A stretch of 64,000 nt of DNA from Ifrita kowaldi (lineage: Eukaryota; Chordata; Aves; Passeriformes; Cinclosomatidae), in assembly GCA_013398055.1 (NCBI GenBank), contig VZRS01002384.1:674934-738933 (forward strand), written 5' to 3'. Each line of letters starts with the position of its first letter. Within the stretch, counting starts at the first letter, position 1. The position numbers and the translations under genes are program-made. Of the stretch, positions 24,690-38,000 are shown in pieces. A model generated the notes under the pieces. It searched no databases. It saw nothing but the letters and a program-made list of their open reading frames with translations, and was not told the DNA's origin.

Positions 24690-25090
24690 AAAACAAAAAG
24701 TGAACAGCATCTGTCTAGCTCAGAAGGCTGAAATGGGAGAAGATTCTGTAGGCACCACAACAAAGAAGATGTTTAAAGAGGGATTTGAAGGGGAATAGTA
24801 GAGAAAACTGAGATAATATTAGGACAGCGCTTTCAAAATGAAGGAAAAGCACAGAAGAAAGCACCTACATGCTTCCATATAGGCAAGACCTACAGTGAGT
24901 TTGGAGGAAAGAATCAGCTCACTAACAAACATGAAATGACAAGAAGAGTCTATCTTATGAAAGACTTTCAAAGTAGAGTGATGCATGTTGATGTGTTACA
25001 GAAAAGGCTAGGGGACAAAAGCAAAGAGGCGGATGACTATTAACTGAAGCTGCAGTGGTTAGAGAAAGTTTTGATGTTCAACTGAACCCT
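24690..25090 (+). repeat. Possible ancient interspersed repeat, purine-rich
   Basis: The plus strand is rich in A and G and has short phrases such as 'gtttaaagagggatttgaag', 'gaaagcacctac' and 'cagaaaaggctagg'. These recall an old dispersed repeat seen across amniote genomes. The resemblance is by memory only, copy boundaries are unclear, and no target duplication or terminal repeat is visible. It may equally be unique sequence with a base bias. Confidence 0.3.
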
Positions 25091-25921
25091 CTTATTCCCA
25101 TTTCTCAGAGGAAAATATTGCATTAAATACAAGGAAGAAGCAGTATAACACAGTAAAAGAGAGACACTTTAAAATTCAAATCTCAGAAAGAAAGACCATG
25201 AAAGAGGCTTCCATAGGGTGCCCCCATTCTGATGGAAGTAAAAGAAGTAGAAGTTAAATGAAGGAAGACTTAGCAAATAGTCTGGGTAAGCTGCTGTTCT
25301 GGCAGACCCCCACTTCAAAACAGGGATTGAATACAGAGATGTAGAAATGAAGTCCAGGGAGGGAAGGGAAATGAAGGGAAAATGAAGTCCAGAGAGGCTC
25401 GTTAACACAAGTACCAAAGAGAAAAGACATCTGCAGCACAGATAGCTCTAAGGACTTTAGGATCCTGCTTGGGGAAGAACTATCATAACCCAAGGGCACA
25501 GTTCCCCTACAGGAGCAGAGTCTCTAAGCTTTAACATAACAGATTAGTTTTAACTGATACTGGGTTTGAACTAAAGCTGCTAGGGAAACAAAAGCCAAGC
25601 TCTTTTCTAAACACCTGAGTGATGTATATGCGCACATGCAAAAGGATGAGCATCACTGAATACTTCACTTTTTGCCTTTAATTGCATAATTTATCTCAAA
25701 TACTTAAAATATCCTCTGCATTTCCTCACGGAATAAAATGACAATGCATCTTAGCTAAAAAGGCTAAGTGTGACGAATTTGTACGCACACCAATCCCCCT
25801 TCTTATTAATATCTGTTGGTGACTGCCATGTGATTCTCAGAACCTGACTTCTTTCTAATTTACTGTATTGTACTGACAACTTCTTGTGATTTCTTGCTCA
25901 AGTTTTTTTCCTAAGGATGCA

Positions 25922-25944
25922 GTAATAAATAAATAAAAATAAAT
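25922..25944. repeat. (AATA)n simple repeat
   Basis: AATA units repeat five times with one interruption. It is an ordinary short microsatellite. Confidence 0.75.
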
Positions 25945-26427
25945 GTTGAGGCTGTGATCTTGCCTGTCACCCAAAGTATGTTCCCAACACGGAAGAGGAA
26001 CATGGCATGTAGCACATACCCCGCTCCTTTCTATCAGTATCTGCACTAGCCTAGCTATAGTTTAAAGATAAAGCATCTCTACATTTCACTACAGTGCCTC
26101 ATCACAATTTGCATTGCAACTGCAATACAGATATACCCCAGTTGTGTCTCTGTCTGGAGCTCCCTAACTATAAGCTTGCCAATACTTTGGTTGATCTCCT
26201 CTGAGGACATTTAACTCTATTGGTATATGGTGGCTGGCATTTCACAGGTGAGCTGAAAGATAAATCGTGCACTCTGGCATTTGTGTATTGAAGATTTCTT
26301 TCTACACAGATTGGAAAGTGTGACATTGACTGAACTAATAAAAGACTACTTGAGTTAGAAAAAAATCACAGGAACAGACACTTTCTTGTAACAAAGACAC
26401 AATTCCTTTTCTCTCTCTAGAGTCCAA

Positions 26428-26453
26428 GTGTGTGTGTGTATGTGTGCATGTGT
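26428..26453. repeat. (TG)n dinucleotide repeat
   Basis: GTGTGTGTGTATGTGTGCAT-type sequence is seen directly, followed by CACACA. The reading frames on both strands here translate the repeat (Cys/Val or Thr/His runs). Confidence 0.85.
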
Positions 26454-27099
26454 CCACACACCTTTCCTCTTCACCAGCATTTTCTTTCCCTTGACACTTG
26501 AATCTGGAAAGAGGTTGGGCTGGGTTTTTTTTAGTAGTTATTATTCCTGTTGCTCCATTCATTTTTTAGCAACCTACATAATAAAAGACTTATTTATCAT
26601 TCTGTATGACTGAGGAGTGGTGTTTCAATACTTCTCTGTATTAAACTGCGTTTTTTTCTACCCATTTGGACATACTTTCTCCTGCTAAGGGCGAGAGCTA
26701 CTCAGCTACAGATTTTTCCTGAACTAAGGCCTTAATTCATTACTAAACAGTGTTATGATCATGAAAAGTAATGATATTTGGTATGATATTATAATTAGGC
26801 AGCTTGAATAAGTTTCACTTTCAGTATGTTGCAAAACTGAGAGAAAACACTGGTCCAAACACAATAAATATTTTTAAGGACAATATTTAAAGCCAGGAAA
26901 TAAATGCATGAACAAAATTTACATTACTTCACACTTTTTACACAAGGTTCTATTTAAAAAGAAGTAAATCCAATTAACTGTTAGATTAACTCCAAAAGAA
27001 TACTGTTTCATTCTGTAACCAGTGATACATGCCATACCAGGTTAGTACCAAAAAGTTCTTGGAGAAACCCAGTTCAGAAGTAATCCATATATGCCAAGT

Positions 27100-29010
27100 G
27101 CACATCAAGAACTGCCTTTTGCAGGAACTCAAGGGAAAAAAAAGCATCTATCACATTTGGAAAAAGGGGCAGGCAATTCAGGAAATGTTTAAGGATGTTG
27201 CTAGGTCATGCAGAAAGAAAATTAGAGAGGCAAATGCTCAGTTAAAACTTAATCTGGCTGCTTCTGTAAAGGATAAAAAGAAATATTTTTATAAATACAT
27301 TAACAGCAAAACAAGGGGCAAGGACAACCTCCACTTTATTGGATGCAGGGGGGAATACAGTCACCAAAGATGAGGAAAAGGCTGAGGTACTTAACACCTT
27401 CTTTGCTTCAGTTTTCAAGAATAAGACAGGTGGTCCTCAGAACTATTGGCCTCCTGAGCTGGTAGACAGGGATGGAAAGCAGAACAGCCCACTGCAGTCC
27501 AGGAGGAAGCAGTTGCTCACACTCAGATGCTCACAAATTTACAGGACCAGATGGGCTCCATCTTAGGGTGATGAGGGAGCCGGTGGAAGAGCTCACCAAG
27601 CCGCTCTTCATCATGTATCAGCAGTCCTGGCTAACCAGGAAGGTCCCAGATGACTGGAAGCTGGACAATGTTACGCCCATCCACAAGAAGAGCTGGAAGG
27701 AGGATCCAGGTTTCCTGGATCCTAGCAAGGTTAAGGAGCAGATCATCTTAAGTGTGATCACATGGCACCTACAGGACAGCCAAGGGATCAGGCCCAGCCA
27801 GCATGAATTTGGGAGGGGCAGGTCCTGTCTGACCAACCTGATCTCCTTTTATGACTGGGTGACCCACCTGGTGGATGTGGGAAAGGCTGTGTCTACCTGG
27901 ACTTCAGCAAAGCCTTTGACACTGTCTCCCAAATCGTACCCCCGAAAAGGCTGGCAGCCCATGCCTTGGACAGGTTCAGTCTTCACTGGGTTAAGAACTG
28001 GCTGGAGGGCCGAGCCCAGAGAATGGTGGTGAATGGCACCACATCCAATTGGTAGCCAGTCACTGGTGATGTCCCCCAGGGACCAGTGTTGGGCCCAGTC
28101 CTGTTTAACACCTTTACTGATGATCTGGATTATTAGTAAAATAGCAGATGACACCAAGTTGGGTAAGAGTGTTGATCTGCTGAATGGTAGGAGGGAGCTG
28201 GACAGGCGGGATCAAAGGGCTGAATTCAACAATATGAGGTTTAACAAGTCCAAGTGCCATGTCCTGCACTTTGGCCACAACAACCCCCTGCAGCACACTA
28301 CAGGCTGGGGACAGAGTGGCTGGACAATGGCCAGGCAGAAAGGGACCTAGAGGTACTGACCGACAGCAGCTGAACATGAGCCAGTGTGTGCCCAGGTGGC
28401 CAAAAAGGCCAATGGCATCCTGGCCTGCATCAGGAATAGTGTGGTCAGCAGGACCAGGGAAGCAATTCTTTCCCTGTGCTCGGCACTGGTGAGGCCACAC
28501 CTTGAGTCCTGTGTCCACTTCTGGGCCTCTCAACTTAGTAAGGATGTTGAGATGCTGGAGCAAGTCCAGAGAAGGGCAACAAGGCTGGTGAAGGGGCTGG
28601 AGCACAAGTCTTATGAGGAGTGGTTGAGGGAGCTGGGGTTATTTAGCCTGGAGAAGAGGAGGTTCAGGGGAGACCCTACCGCACTTTCCATAGCTGCCTG
28701 AAAGGAGGTTGTAGCCAGGTAGGGGCCAGTCTTGTCTTCCAGGCAGCCAGCAACAGGACAAGAGGACACAGTCTTAAGCTGCACCAGGAGAGGTTTAGGT
28801 TCGACATCAGGAATTTCTTCACAGAAAGGGTGACTGGGCATTGGAATGGGCTGCCCAGAGAGGCAGTGGAGTCACCGTCCCTGGAGGTGTTTAAAAAAAG
28901 ACTGGATGTGGCACTCAGTGTCATGGTCTGACAAGGCAGTGTTAGGTCATAGGTCGGACTCAATGATCTCAAAAGTCGTTTCCAACCTAGTTGATTCTGT
29001 GATTCTGTAA
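27100..29010 (+). mobile_element. CR1 LINE, longest copy, 5'-truncated
   Basis: This is an about 1.9-kb CR1 in plus orientation. It keeps the linker after the (absent) endonuclease, the whole reverse transcriptase region in broken form, the C-terminal pol segment and the 3' UTR. The 3' end has tandem GATTCTGT units at about 28992-29008. The first recognisable CR1 codons lie near 27110, and the exact 5' edge is uncertain by some tens of bases. Frameshifts and internal deletions make it inactive. Its 3' sequence type is shared with the copies at 21.0 and 49.25 kb. Confidence 0.93.
27110..28705 (+). pseudogene. CR1 ORF2 (pol) remnant, reverse transcriptase
   Basis: In an intact CR1 this gene encodes endonuclease plus reverse transcriptase for target-primed copying of its own RNA. 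The endonuclease is missing here. Recognisable pieces in order are a linker with HIWKKGQA and KYINSK (27150-27310), VTKDEEKAEVLNTFFASVF (27360-27420), a VTPIHKK motif (27670-27692), QHEFGRGRSCLTNLISFYD (27800-27856), the first catalytic block VYLDFSKAFDTVS (27891-27929) and the ADDTK block (28144-28158). A C-terminal segment with ALVRPHLESCVHFW and GLEHKSYEEWLRELGLFSLE follows (28480-28660). The pieces lie in three frames: a shift just before 27891 puts the first catalytic block out of frame with the block before it. Part of the segment before ADDTK is deleted, and the usual Phe there is Ile. Confidence 0.9.
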
Positions 29011-32000
29011 TGCTGCAATGAAATTCCCACAAGGATTGCAAAGCAACAAGCTTTTTCAGCAACAAAAGGATATACATAATGCTTCTATTCTACCTACTAC
29101 TTCTCAAGTGTTGAAAATATCGGTAAGACTCACTTAAGTTAACAATGTGTAAAATTAAGAACTTGTATGATTTTACATTTTATTGCTAAAGTGATGCCTT
29201 TCAAAGACATGAAGTAAAGAATTTATCTCATTCTCACTGTAACATCATGTTTTCAAGACATCATAGTTCCTAAACGTTGAAGCTATATTTATAAACAAGG
29301 TGAAACAATTCTACAGAACAGGCAAGGAGGCAAATGCTCAGTTTCAGCAGCTAACAGATACAGATCCCTATCTCCCTGTTAATTCTATTCAGTATTGCAT
29401 GATTCGTGTTTTCTAACAAATGATTAGCAGTTTTTACACCCAAGACTTTCCCTGAAGTTTTGAATTTCCAAACTCGCAAAGCATTCACAAATAAAACTGG
29501 GAAAACTGAAGATATGTTTTAAAAAAAGAGGGGAAAGAACATTTACTTTCTTATCCTGTGCAGATACTACGTTTGATCTTCAGAATTAACTTTGTGCTAC
29601 AGAGAATCAGCCTGAGTAGCAGGCATAGATGATTTAGGCAATTTGGTCTTTATTACTGGATCATTAATGTTCCTGAAAAGTCCATAGTTAGAACTGAATT
29701 CAGCTGCCTACGAGTCATATAAGAAGTATGGAAAAACCTGACTTCCGTCATAGCAAAGAAATAAATAAATTATTAGCCAACAAAAGCTCAGTATATCCAA
29801 CTGGATTCTTTTAGGTTCAGTTTGGGTCTCCCTCTCTGACTTTTCCTTAGCAATTTCCTTACTCATTCAGTCAATACAGAAAAAAAATATATAAACAAAG
29901 CAGATGTGTTTATGTGCATGTTAACCAAATGGTTCACGTGATTCCTGTTACAATGTCAGCATTCACTGAAATTGTTGGTATGTGTATGTGTGTAAGACAG
30001 ACAATATTGCTGAATACATGGTTGATATTTGGTAAGTAGGGCAGTTAGTGAAACTGGAACAGACACTCTGCTCTCATTTTCAATCTGGGCTATACCAGGA
30101 GAATTAGAAGGGTTAAGCGATGGTTAAATCAGGGCAGAATTTGACCCCAAGGATGTTAGAAAGCTGAAACTGTAATCAACATTTTGTTACATACAGCTTT
30201 AAACACAGTCCTTATACAACACGACAGTGTCAATCCACAAAGGCAATCACCTGTATGTTCACTTCAAATTTAAGTGCAATATTGCAACAGCACTGTGATG
30301 AAGATAGAGCATGGAATATTTTTTCCCAGACTCAACCTTCTTTTCTACTTCTGTACCACGTAACACCTAAAGACACATAAGGCAAGTAGTGAAGTCGCAT
30401 GGGTGGAGCCCCTAGCTCTTCTAAAAGAACAAGCTTAACGTCCCTGCCCCAAATAAGGTAGGTTAAGGAAAAGGTTCACAGTACCAGAGTTCCTCCTGGA
30501 ATTTATGAAAGGATCCACACTGCATTTGCAATTTCATAAGGCTTAAAAGAGCAAAAGCTAGGATTACAGATGCTTTCCCTTCCTTTTTTTTTCTGTCCCT
30601 GTAGTGCGTTCACAACAATCTTCTGAAGCCAGAGTGCAAAAATAAACCTCTTCTCCAGCCTCCTCCCACTTCTCACCTCCAAACAGGCATGCTGGAATGG
30701 ATTTTCTCCTCCCTCCCTGGCACTATACATTTACTAAAATACAATGTCAAAACTGTTTCCATCATTCCCTTTTTTTCTGGTGTTACTGTGGGTCCTATGA
30801 GATTAGGTGCAGAGAAGGAACAACTTCTAAATTATACATCTTCTTGGGAGGAAAGATCATTAAAGAAGACAGCAGCAAAAGGCTTCCAACTCAAAAGTAA
30901 GCCACGTAAGAAAATGGTGGAGAGACAGAAAATCAGAGGGCAGGAGAGAAAGAGAAAATGCCCAAATGCTACTTACACAAATACACACACATAAATATGG
31001 TTAGTAGGCTAACAGTCTACTAATTGAGGTGAACAGCTAATCCCAGTTGTTAAACTTCTACTAAATATCTTAACATGAAGACTTAGCTGATGGAACACGA
31101 GGTTTGCTTTTCTGGTTATATACCAGTCCTTACAAGCAGCTGTATATTTTGGCATCTCTAACTCTACATAATGTAATACTTAAACCTACTCCTGGGCACA
31201 TAATCTCAGTTTATGTTCTTGTGATCAAATCCTTCCTGATAAATCTAAGAAGCACTTCAACTCATTATCAGTCATGACTGGGTATAATGAAAAAGCAAGT
31301 AGACATTCTAGTAGGTACAGCCCATGAAAGCTTTTGAATTTGCTGGAAGTGAGAGGATATTGTTCACTTTGTGTTCTCAGTAAATTATATACTAGCCTCG
31401 ATACAGGGAAAATAAGCCTTTAGAGGCACTTCTACCAATTCGTCAAAATGGAGCACTGAAAATGGCAACTGGATGTATCGGTGCAGAAGATGAGAGCGCT
31501 AGTACCTGACAGTTCACACAATTCTGGGTCATGGTACAGATTTCATTTGGCTTCCTCCACCTGTAGTCGAGGAGTTATATGCAGGAACACCTTTCCTCAG
31601 CCTAAATCACACAAGACCACTGTGGTATCCCATACAGATGCAATATATGACTATAATAGTGTTTTCTTGTGAACTCAGGCATTTCATGAGTTTTACAAAA
31701 GCACTGAAAAACTCAACAATCCAACCTGTGTTCCACATTTTGCCTGGATACGATACACATCCTGTTCTTTTTCCCTGGCATGACACACTAAGATTACTGT
31801 TGCTCAACAAAGAAACCAGTGACTGACACTGTAGGTTCCACATTCTTTCACAAAAGTCTCTTCAAACTGAAGTAATTTCTTGTCATGCATTTTTGAATTC
31901 TGATCATCGTAAACCCCTCACAGCTGAGCAACACAATGTCCTTTTAACCTTGCTTCCTGGTTTAGCACACTTTGTATGGTGTGCCTTGATTCTGAGAGAA

Positions 32001-34720
32001 ATCGGACTTATACTTGACTCTGGGAAAATGGATTATTTTGGCAGCACTATGCTTCAGACAATTCAAAAGGTGACGTGACCATTCACTTTGCAAGGACTTT
32101 TCCAAAACTGTAATATTTCACTCCTCCCACACATTTTATTAAGCAATAATACTGATCAAATAGTAAATGAATATTCTTTTTCACTGCTATTTCAAAACCT
32201 GTTTTCTGATTACATGTTTATTCTCCTTTCAGGCATGTCTACCACAACTTGTAATGGAGTGTACAAGTACACATTTCTTACCATAAATACAAGTCAACCT
32301 GCAAAAAATATTTTGAATTAATAAACTTGAGTGATTGCAATTAGGACACCTATACTCTTCTGCATCTGTTAAGAAATACATGCCATGCAAATTATGCATC
32401 TACCAGGGATTCCCCTAACACAGGATGTATTTCATCTTTCTTTGCCTGATTTTATAAACAGCTCAGAGCAGCTAACACTGAAAAAAAATGCCAGCAGGCA
32501 GTCAGATATTCCAATGAATAAATGGTGCATCTTACTTGCATAAGTGCTACTGGCCAAGAAATGTTTGCCAACATCAAACAACAGAACTTTTGAAGGCAAA
32601 CAATCAGCTGGCCAATGTAGTAAGAAATAATTCACTGAATAAAGTATTTACTGTAAATTATTTTCTAACACAAGTAAGTTGTTCAATTCTGATCTCTAAA
32701 AGCATATCCTATATTCCACTGTTGTATGAAGTTACTGATAATTGCAGCTTATATTGATAACCCACTTTGAATCACCCCAATCTCATTTATTCTAATACTG
32801 CATCGCAATTTGAAAAAAAAACAAACAGATAAAAGAGTGTATAATCTATCCACTTTTAACAATTTCTCCATTGTCACAAACATATAGAATCCCCAAATAT
32901 TACATTTTATATTCAGTTCTCTGAATTAGCTTAAACCTATGTAAAATCAGGAGTAGGCAGAAGTTCCCTATTGTCTGTGCCCCTGAGAAGGCACATTGTT
33001 TATTCCACAAGTGCATGAACCAGTTGCAATCGTGAAATGTGAAACAGCTCCAATGGTTTGCAAAAAGTGTTTGAACTACTAACGTGCAGGCCTTAATTCT
33101 TCCAAGTTGAGAGCTGTGTACACCGTGCACACATGCACACAGACACTAATAAGCTCTTCTATGACAGGCATTCCATACACCGTTGTGTGCTTCTGAACAG
33201 CAAACACATCTGGGTTACATGACCTTGTTGCTTGGTTCTGCAATACTTTACACTGTGGAAGAAAAACAAAATAGGATTCCTGGCATGTACATTGTGGCTC
33301 TGATATAGTAGTTAAAATATACCAATAGCTAAAGACATAAAAGACTATGAAAAAAAATCACATACTTACTTTAAAATATCTGTTATAAAGCTACCACCAA
33401 AACCACCATCAAAAACTCATCAGGAATATTATTATTACAGCACCTCCCTTAACACAACTTCACCCGATTTATACTCCACCCCTGCAGTTTCACCTCATTG
33501 TCAAACTTTCGGAAAGCAAGATTCTAAATTCTTTAAATTTAACCTCATTAGAGGTTTCAGAATTGTTTGAAGTTGAGCAATCCTACTGCAACGTAAGTAG
33601 CAAATTTCAGTAAAAGAATATTCAAAAATACCAATTTATGGCACGAAATCGCAAAAGTCATATTACCATTTTATAATTCAATCAAGGTACCATGCAATAT
33701 AGTTAACAACTGAGAAATGACCATAGAAAAAAGTGGCATCTTACTAGGCAGTAAAAAAAAAAGCTTTAATTCATTTATCAGTCTGAATATCCAATATCTA
33801 TATATATCTATATACTGAACTCACTCTAGTATGGGACCTAAGCCTTTGGGAAGTATCTTTCCAGTTATATGACTCTCAGGGATTCCTAGTCTAGTCACAG
33901 CTTTTGTCTCTCAGCGTACATCAACTTTCAAAACCAGAGCTGGAGTGCCTTTAAGGGGAAGGAAAACAAGTGGCAGTGTTATCTATAAAATCTGCTTGTC
34001 GTGTGGGTTTTCCAGACCTAAACAAGGTATACTGTTCTAAAGAAAATACATGTACATAGGCAGATATACCAACACATAGCTTTCTCACACTGTATAGTCA
34101 AAAGGTGAACAAAAGCCCCTAGGCTCAGCCCTATTGCAGGTATACAATGGGAGGAAGCCTTTGGAACCCTCGGCTTCAGAAGAGAGGAGAAAGAGATGGT
34201 AAGGCAGGTCTCTCCACCCAAATCTCCCACACAAAAGTGCCTGGATAACAATATACATGTTTAGTACCAAATTGTACAGACTGGTGTAGCAATTTGGAGA
34301 AGATCCTTAGTCCGGAGCAAAGATCTTGGAGGCAGGACTGGCAATCAAATGGCAGTGGCAGGAAATTGTATGGATGCAGGCACTGCAGTGGAAGGTTGTT
34401 CTCCTCACTCTTCTCAGGCACTATCTGACCCCAGAACACCAGCAGAGGTTTTTGGCGTGCCTTTACACCTGCCAGGGCAACATCTCCTAGAAGTCCAAAG
34501 AAGCGACTCTTTTGCAGGATCAAGTTGGTCATGCTATTTTTATTCCTCTAGCTTGCTGGGCTTCCAGGAGATGATATGGCCAAAAAGAGCAAGTTTGGGC
34601 AGCTGGGGTAGAAGGTGAAAATCTAAGGCTTATTATTATCACTGCTATAATGTGTTAACACATACGCCTGGCTTTTCTTAGAGGGACACCATAAGGTACA
34701 GATAGCTTAGGCCCTTCGCT
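29011..34720. other. Unique AT-rich noncoding DNA
   Basis: No gene or clear interspersed repeat was recognised. Open frames reach about 118 codons (34176-34532 minus), within chance expectation and without a familiar domain. A short AT microsatellite at 33794-33814 is listed separately. Confidence 0.65.
33794..33814. repeat. (ATATCT)/(TA) microsatellite
   Basis: Alternating TA with CTA interruptions is visible directly. It is short and degenerate. Confidence 0.7.
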
Positions 34721-35035
34721 GCAAGAAAGACATTGAGGAGCGAGTCCAGACAAGCACAAAAGTGCTGCTGAAGCATCAGGAACACAAGTTCTATGAGGAG
34801 TGGCTGAGAGAGCTGGGGTTGTTAAGTCTGGAGAAAAGGAGGCCTAAGGGGGACTTTACTGCTCTCTGCGACTACCCAAAATGTAATCAGGTGCGGGCAG
34901 CCTCTTCTCCCAGGTAACATGCAAGAGGAAATGGCCTCAGGTTGTGCCAGAGGGGTTTAGATTGGATATCAGGAAAATTTTATTCCCTTGAAAGGATTAT
35001 TAAGCATTGGAACAGGCTGCACAAGGAAATGGTGG
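34721..35035 (+). mobile_element. CR1 LINE fragment lacking its 3' end
   Basis: The segment starts at 'aagaaagacattgaggag' of the CR1 pol end. It passes the EHKFYEEWLRELGLLSLEK-like codons (about 34780-34840) and the 3' UTR block 'cattggaacaggctgc', then stops at 'gaaatggtgg' with AT-rich sequence directly after. LINE copies normally keep their 3' end, so the missing final 130 bp or so point to a later deletion or a secondary insertion and loss. Substitutions and small deletions are frequent. Confidence 0.85.
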
Positions 35036-38000
35036 TATATATGTATAATAAAGACAGCTAGACCTTATACAGATCAGCCTCCTGAGACAGCTTATGTAAA
35101 TGAATCCGTAAAGTAGCCTCAACACAATCAAAATACAGATGAAAATCTAGTTAGCAACTAACAAATTACTCATTACGTGTCTGAATTACCTGAACTTCCA
35201 AAGGATCCAGCTAGGCACTCCAAGCCCTTTGTCCCTGTACTAATTCTTTCACAAGCACATTTAAGTATTGGTTTTAAATAAAACTAGGGACTAAAGTGTA
35301 AAACGACGAGTTTCTGATTTAAGACTGTGTCCTGTTTCTCAGATCAGGAAGCTATGGCAGTAGAGAGACCTGGCTCAAAACCTGCATTACATTTAATTTG
35401 GAGAGGTAAAGAGTTCTGAACACTGCACAGAGATTTAAATCCTCATGTGCACCCACAGGCAAAATTTTGTGTGGGTAGATAAAAGCAAACTCTCTTACGT
35501 AATTCCTTGCCTACGTGACGTTCTCACAGCACTCTTTATAAGCAAAAGTAATGATTTTTTGCTCCTGTGTTTCCTCCGTACAACCTAAATTTGCTCCTGC
35601 TTATTCTTCCCTGGCATTAACTGTTTTTGAGCTCTGAATTTCTATTCACCCAGGGCAGTGTTCAGCTCACCAAGCATACTTCACCTGTGCTTTTTGGCAA
35701 GATTCAGTTCTAAGCTGGTGTCTGACACAGTGGATCAGCATATTAACACATGAACCCTATTCACACTATGGTGTGATTTCCAGCCTCTGTCTCGCAGCCA
35801 GTTTGCAGACTCTGTTGTTCCAGATAAAAGGTGCTGTTCTTCAGAGAGATTACGCTGAAGCAAAGGGAGCAGCTCTCCAAACTAAAATTGCAGAGTGGCA
35901 CACAGGGCATCTTTTTAAAGCTGTATAAAGGAGTTATAAACCTAAACCCTGGAAGATTAAAGACAAAGACTGAGTTGCACTCAGTTATCAAATTATGCTT
36001 TTCTACATATAAGCAACATTCTGATTCCAATTGATTTCACACCTTTAAATATCACTACAAATCTTTCAAACCAACATTTTGCATCCCTTTTGTGTATTTT
36101 ATTTTTGCTTAGTGCACACAGTATTTTTTCCTGTATATTAGGTGGGTTAAATATATTGCAGTGTGAAGAAGGAATCTTTCTGAGTGCATTTTAGTAAAGA
36201 CTTGTTTATGCAACTTTACAGGTCTGTTTAGAAAATTCATCTCTAAGAAAAAAATTGTTATTGCTTTCAATCCCATAATTGTAATGCATCTTATATCAGT
36301 TCTAGCCAAGTTCACTTTCCTTTCATTTGAATGAAAGAAGTAGCGAATGTAACAAAATTTCTTATTCTCCAGGCTGACTTCAGTCTGACCTCAGTAGAGC
36401 TAACAGTGCCCAAGCAAACACATGAGCTTCTAAGTCCAGAAAGTCCTTTTTTCTATATTGCATAAACTGGAAAACTAGTACTTGTTTTCTTTCCAATGTA
36501 GGTGGCAAGAAGGCAGGTATTATAGAAAATAAAGTCCCAATAAGAGAGACAGAAGGAATTTGTTAGATGAAACAATGGGTAGTAAAAGGTGTTAATTACT
36601 GCAACACACCAGCTCTTTTTTTTTTTTTTCCCTGTTTTAATTACTCTCTGGTAAATAATTCCTTTCCTAAACTTGTTTTTATCATCCTATCTCTATTTAG
36701 GTATAACCAATTACTCTGGTTTTATCTGACAACCAGCACTCATTCTACCATTCTGTCTTTATTACATTTCTTTTTCAGTTCAAAAGTCAGCAAGATTGCT
36801 GATCCAAGCAACATTGAAAGGTGACTGATGACCATTTTATATGAATGACATTTGCCTTAAATGAAGAGTTATATACACTACATAATAAATAACCCACAAA
36901 AATAATTGTGCATGGTATATTAAGAACTCCAATATCGTTTTCAAAACAATGTTATGTGATCTGAATGTAGGCATTGGGAAAACTGAACACGGTCACCTGA
37001 GTGCTGTCTATGCCACAGGCCTTTCTTCCTCATTACTATTTTTACAGTCACTTCAGAACAGACTATTGCAGATGTGAACAAAACCCATTAAACTGAACAG
37101 GCCAGATGTTGCTCCAGTGTCCTTCAGGGAGCAATCGTCTTCTGGTAGGGAAAATAGGAAAGGGCTATCAGAAATCTCTGCATACAGGCCTGAGAGTGTG
37201 CAGACTTTTGGGTTTGTCTTTCAGGATAGCACCTGTTTGAGCTGCAGTTCAAAAAGACACTGAGGAAACAACTCACAGTGGTATCACTCAGATACCAAAC
37301 ACACATTTAAGTAGACAGGTGAAAAATATGTTTGTATACACATTTCAAATATATTCCCTACCATTTCTCTATGCACATCCGTGTGACAAGAGGTTTCTTG
37401 TTTGCTCTAAGCAATACCAGAAATTAAGAGCAACTAAACTGAAGCCAGTGTAGTTACATAGGGCACAACTCTGTAATGGGCCTAAGGCTGCTCACTCAGG
37501 AACTGACTCAATGTGAGTGTCAAGCAAAGCACTCTAACAGGACTTATGAAGAGATGCTGACAGCAACTGCATTTGTGCAGCTTTTCAAAGCCTCCAAACT
37601 ACATCTTCTTTACTTCTTAACTACTACATAATCTTTGCACCATTTCCAAATCTCCTGATACGGACAAGAAACAGCTTTTATTTCTTCCTGTAACCAAGTC
37701 CCTAATCAGACTACTTCCTCATTTGAAGAATAAAAATTAGGCTGCTTATGCAATTCCCATATTCAGACTTTTTTCTTTAACTGCGATCAGTATTTATGTG
37801 GGTCCAAATACAAATGAGATTATTAGTCTTCCCCAAAATTCATTTAATCAAGTGTAGATATATGTCTGCATATACTAATTTCTGTTTCTCTCATCTCCAC
37901 ACAGAAGAATGATAAAACATAATATCTCTCCAACGTAATTCTTATATACATAATTCTTGTGCACATGCACCTCATGCAGGCTTCTTCCAACAAGGTAAAA

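Larger units (their letters stand above)
24143..27099. other. Mostly unique noncoding DNA
   Basis: No gene was recognised. The region holds a purine-rich stretch at about 24690-25090 that may be a very old repeat, an AATA run and a TG run, all listed separately. Overlapping minus-strand frames at 25169-25499 arise from the same purine-rich bias. Confidence 0.6.

Noticed and set aside
28114..29077. Long minus-strand frames of 163 and 133 codons
   Set aside because: They are antisense to the CR1 pol and 3' UTR, with no independent support.
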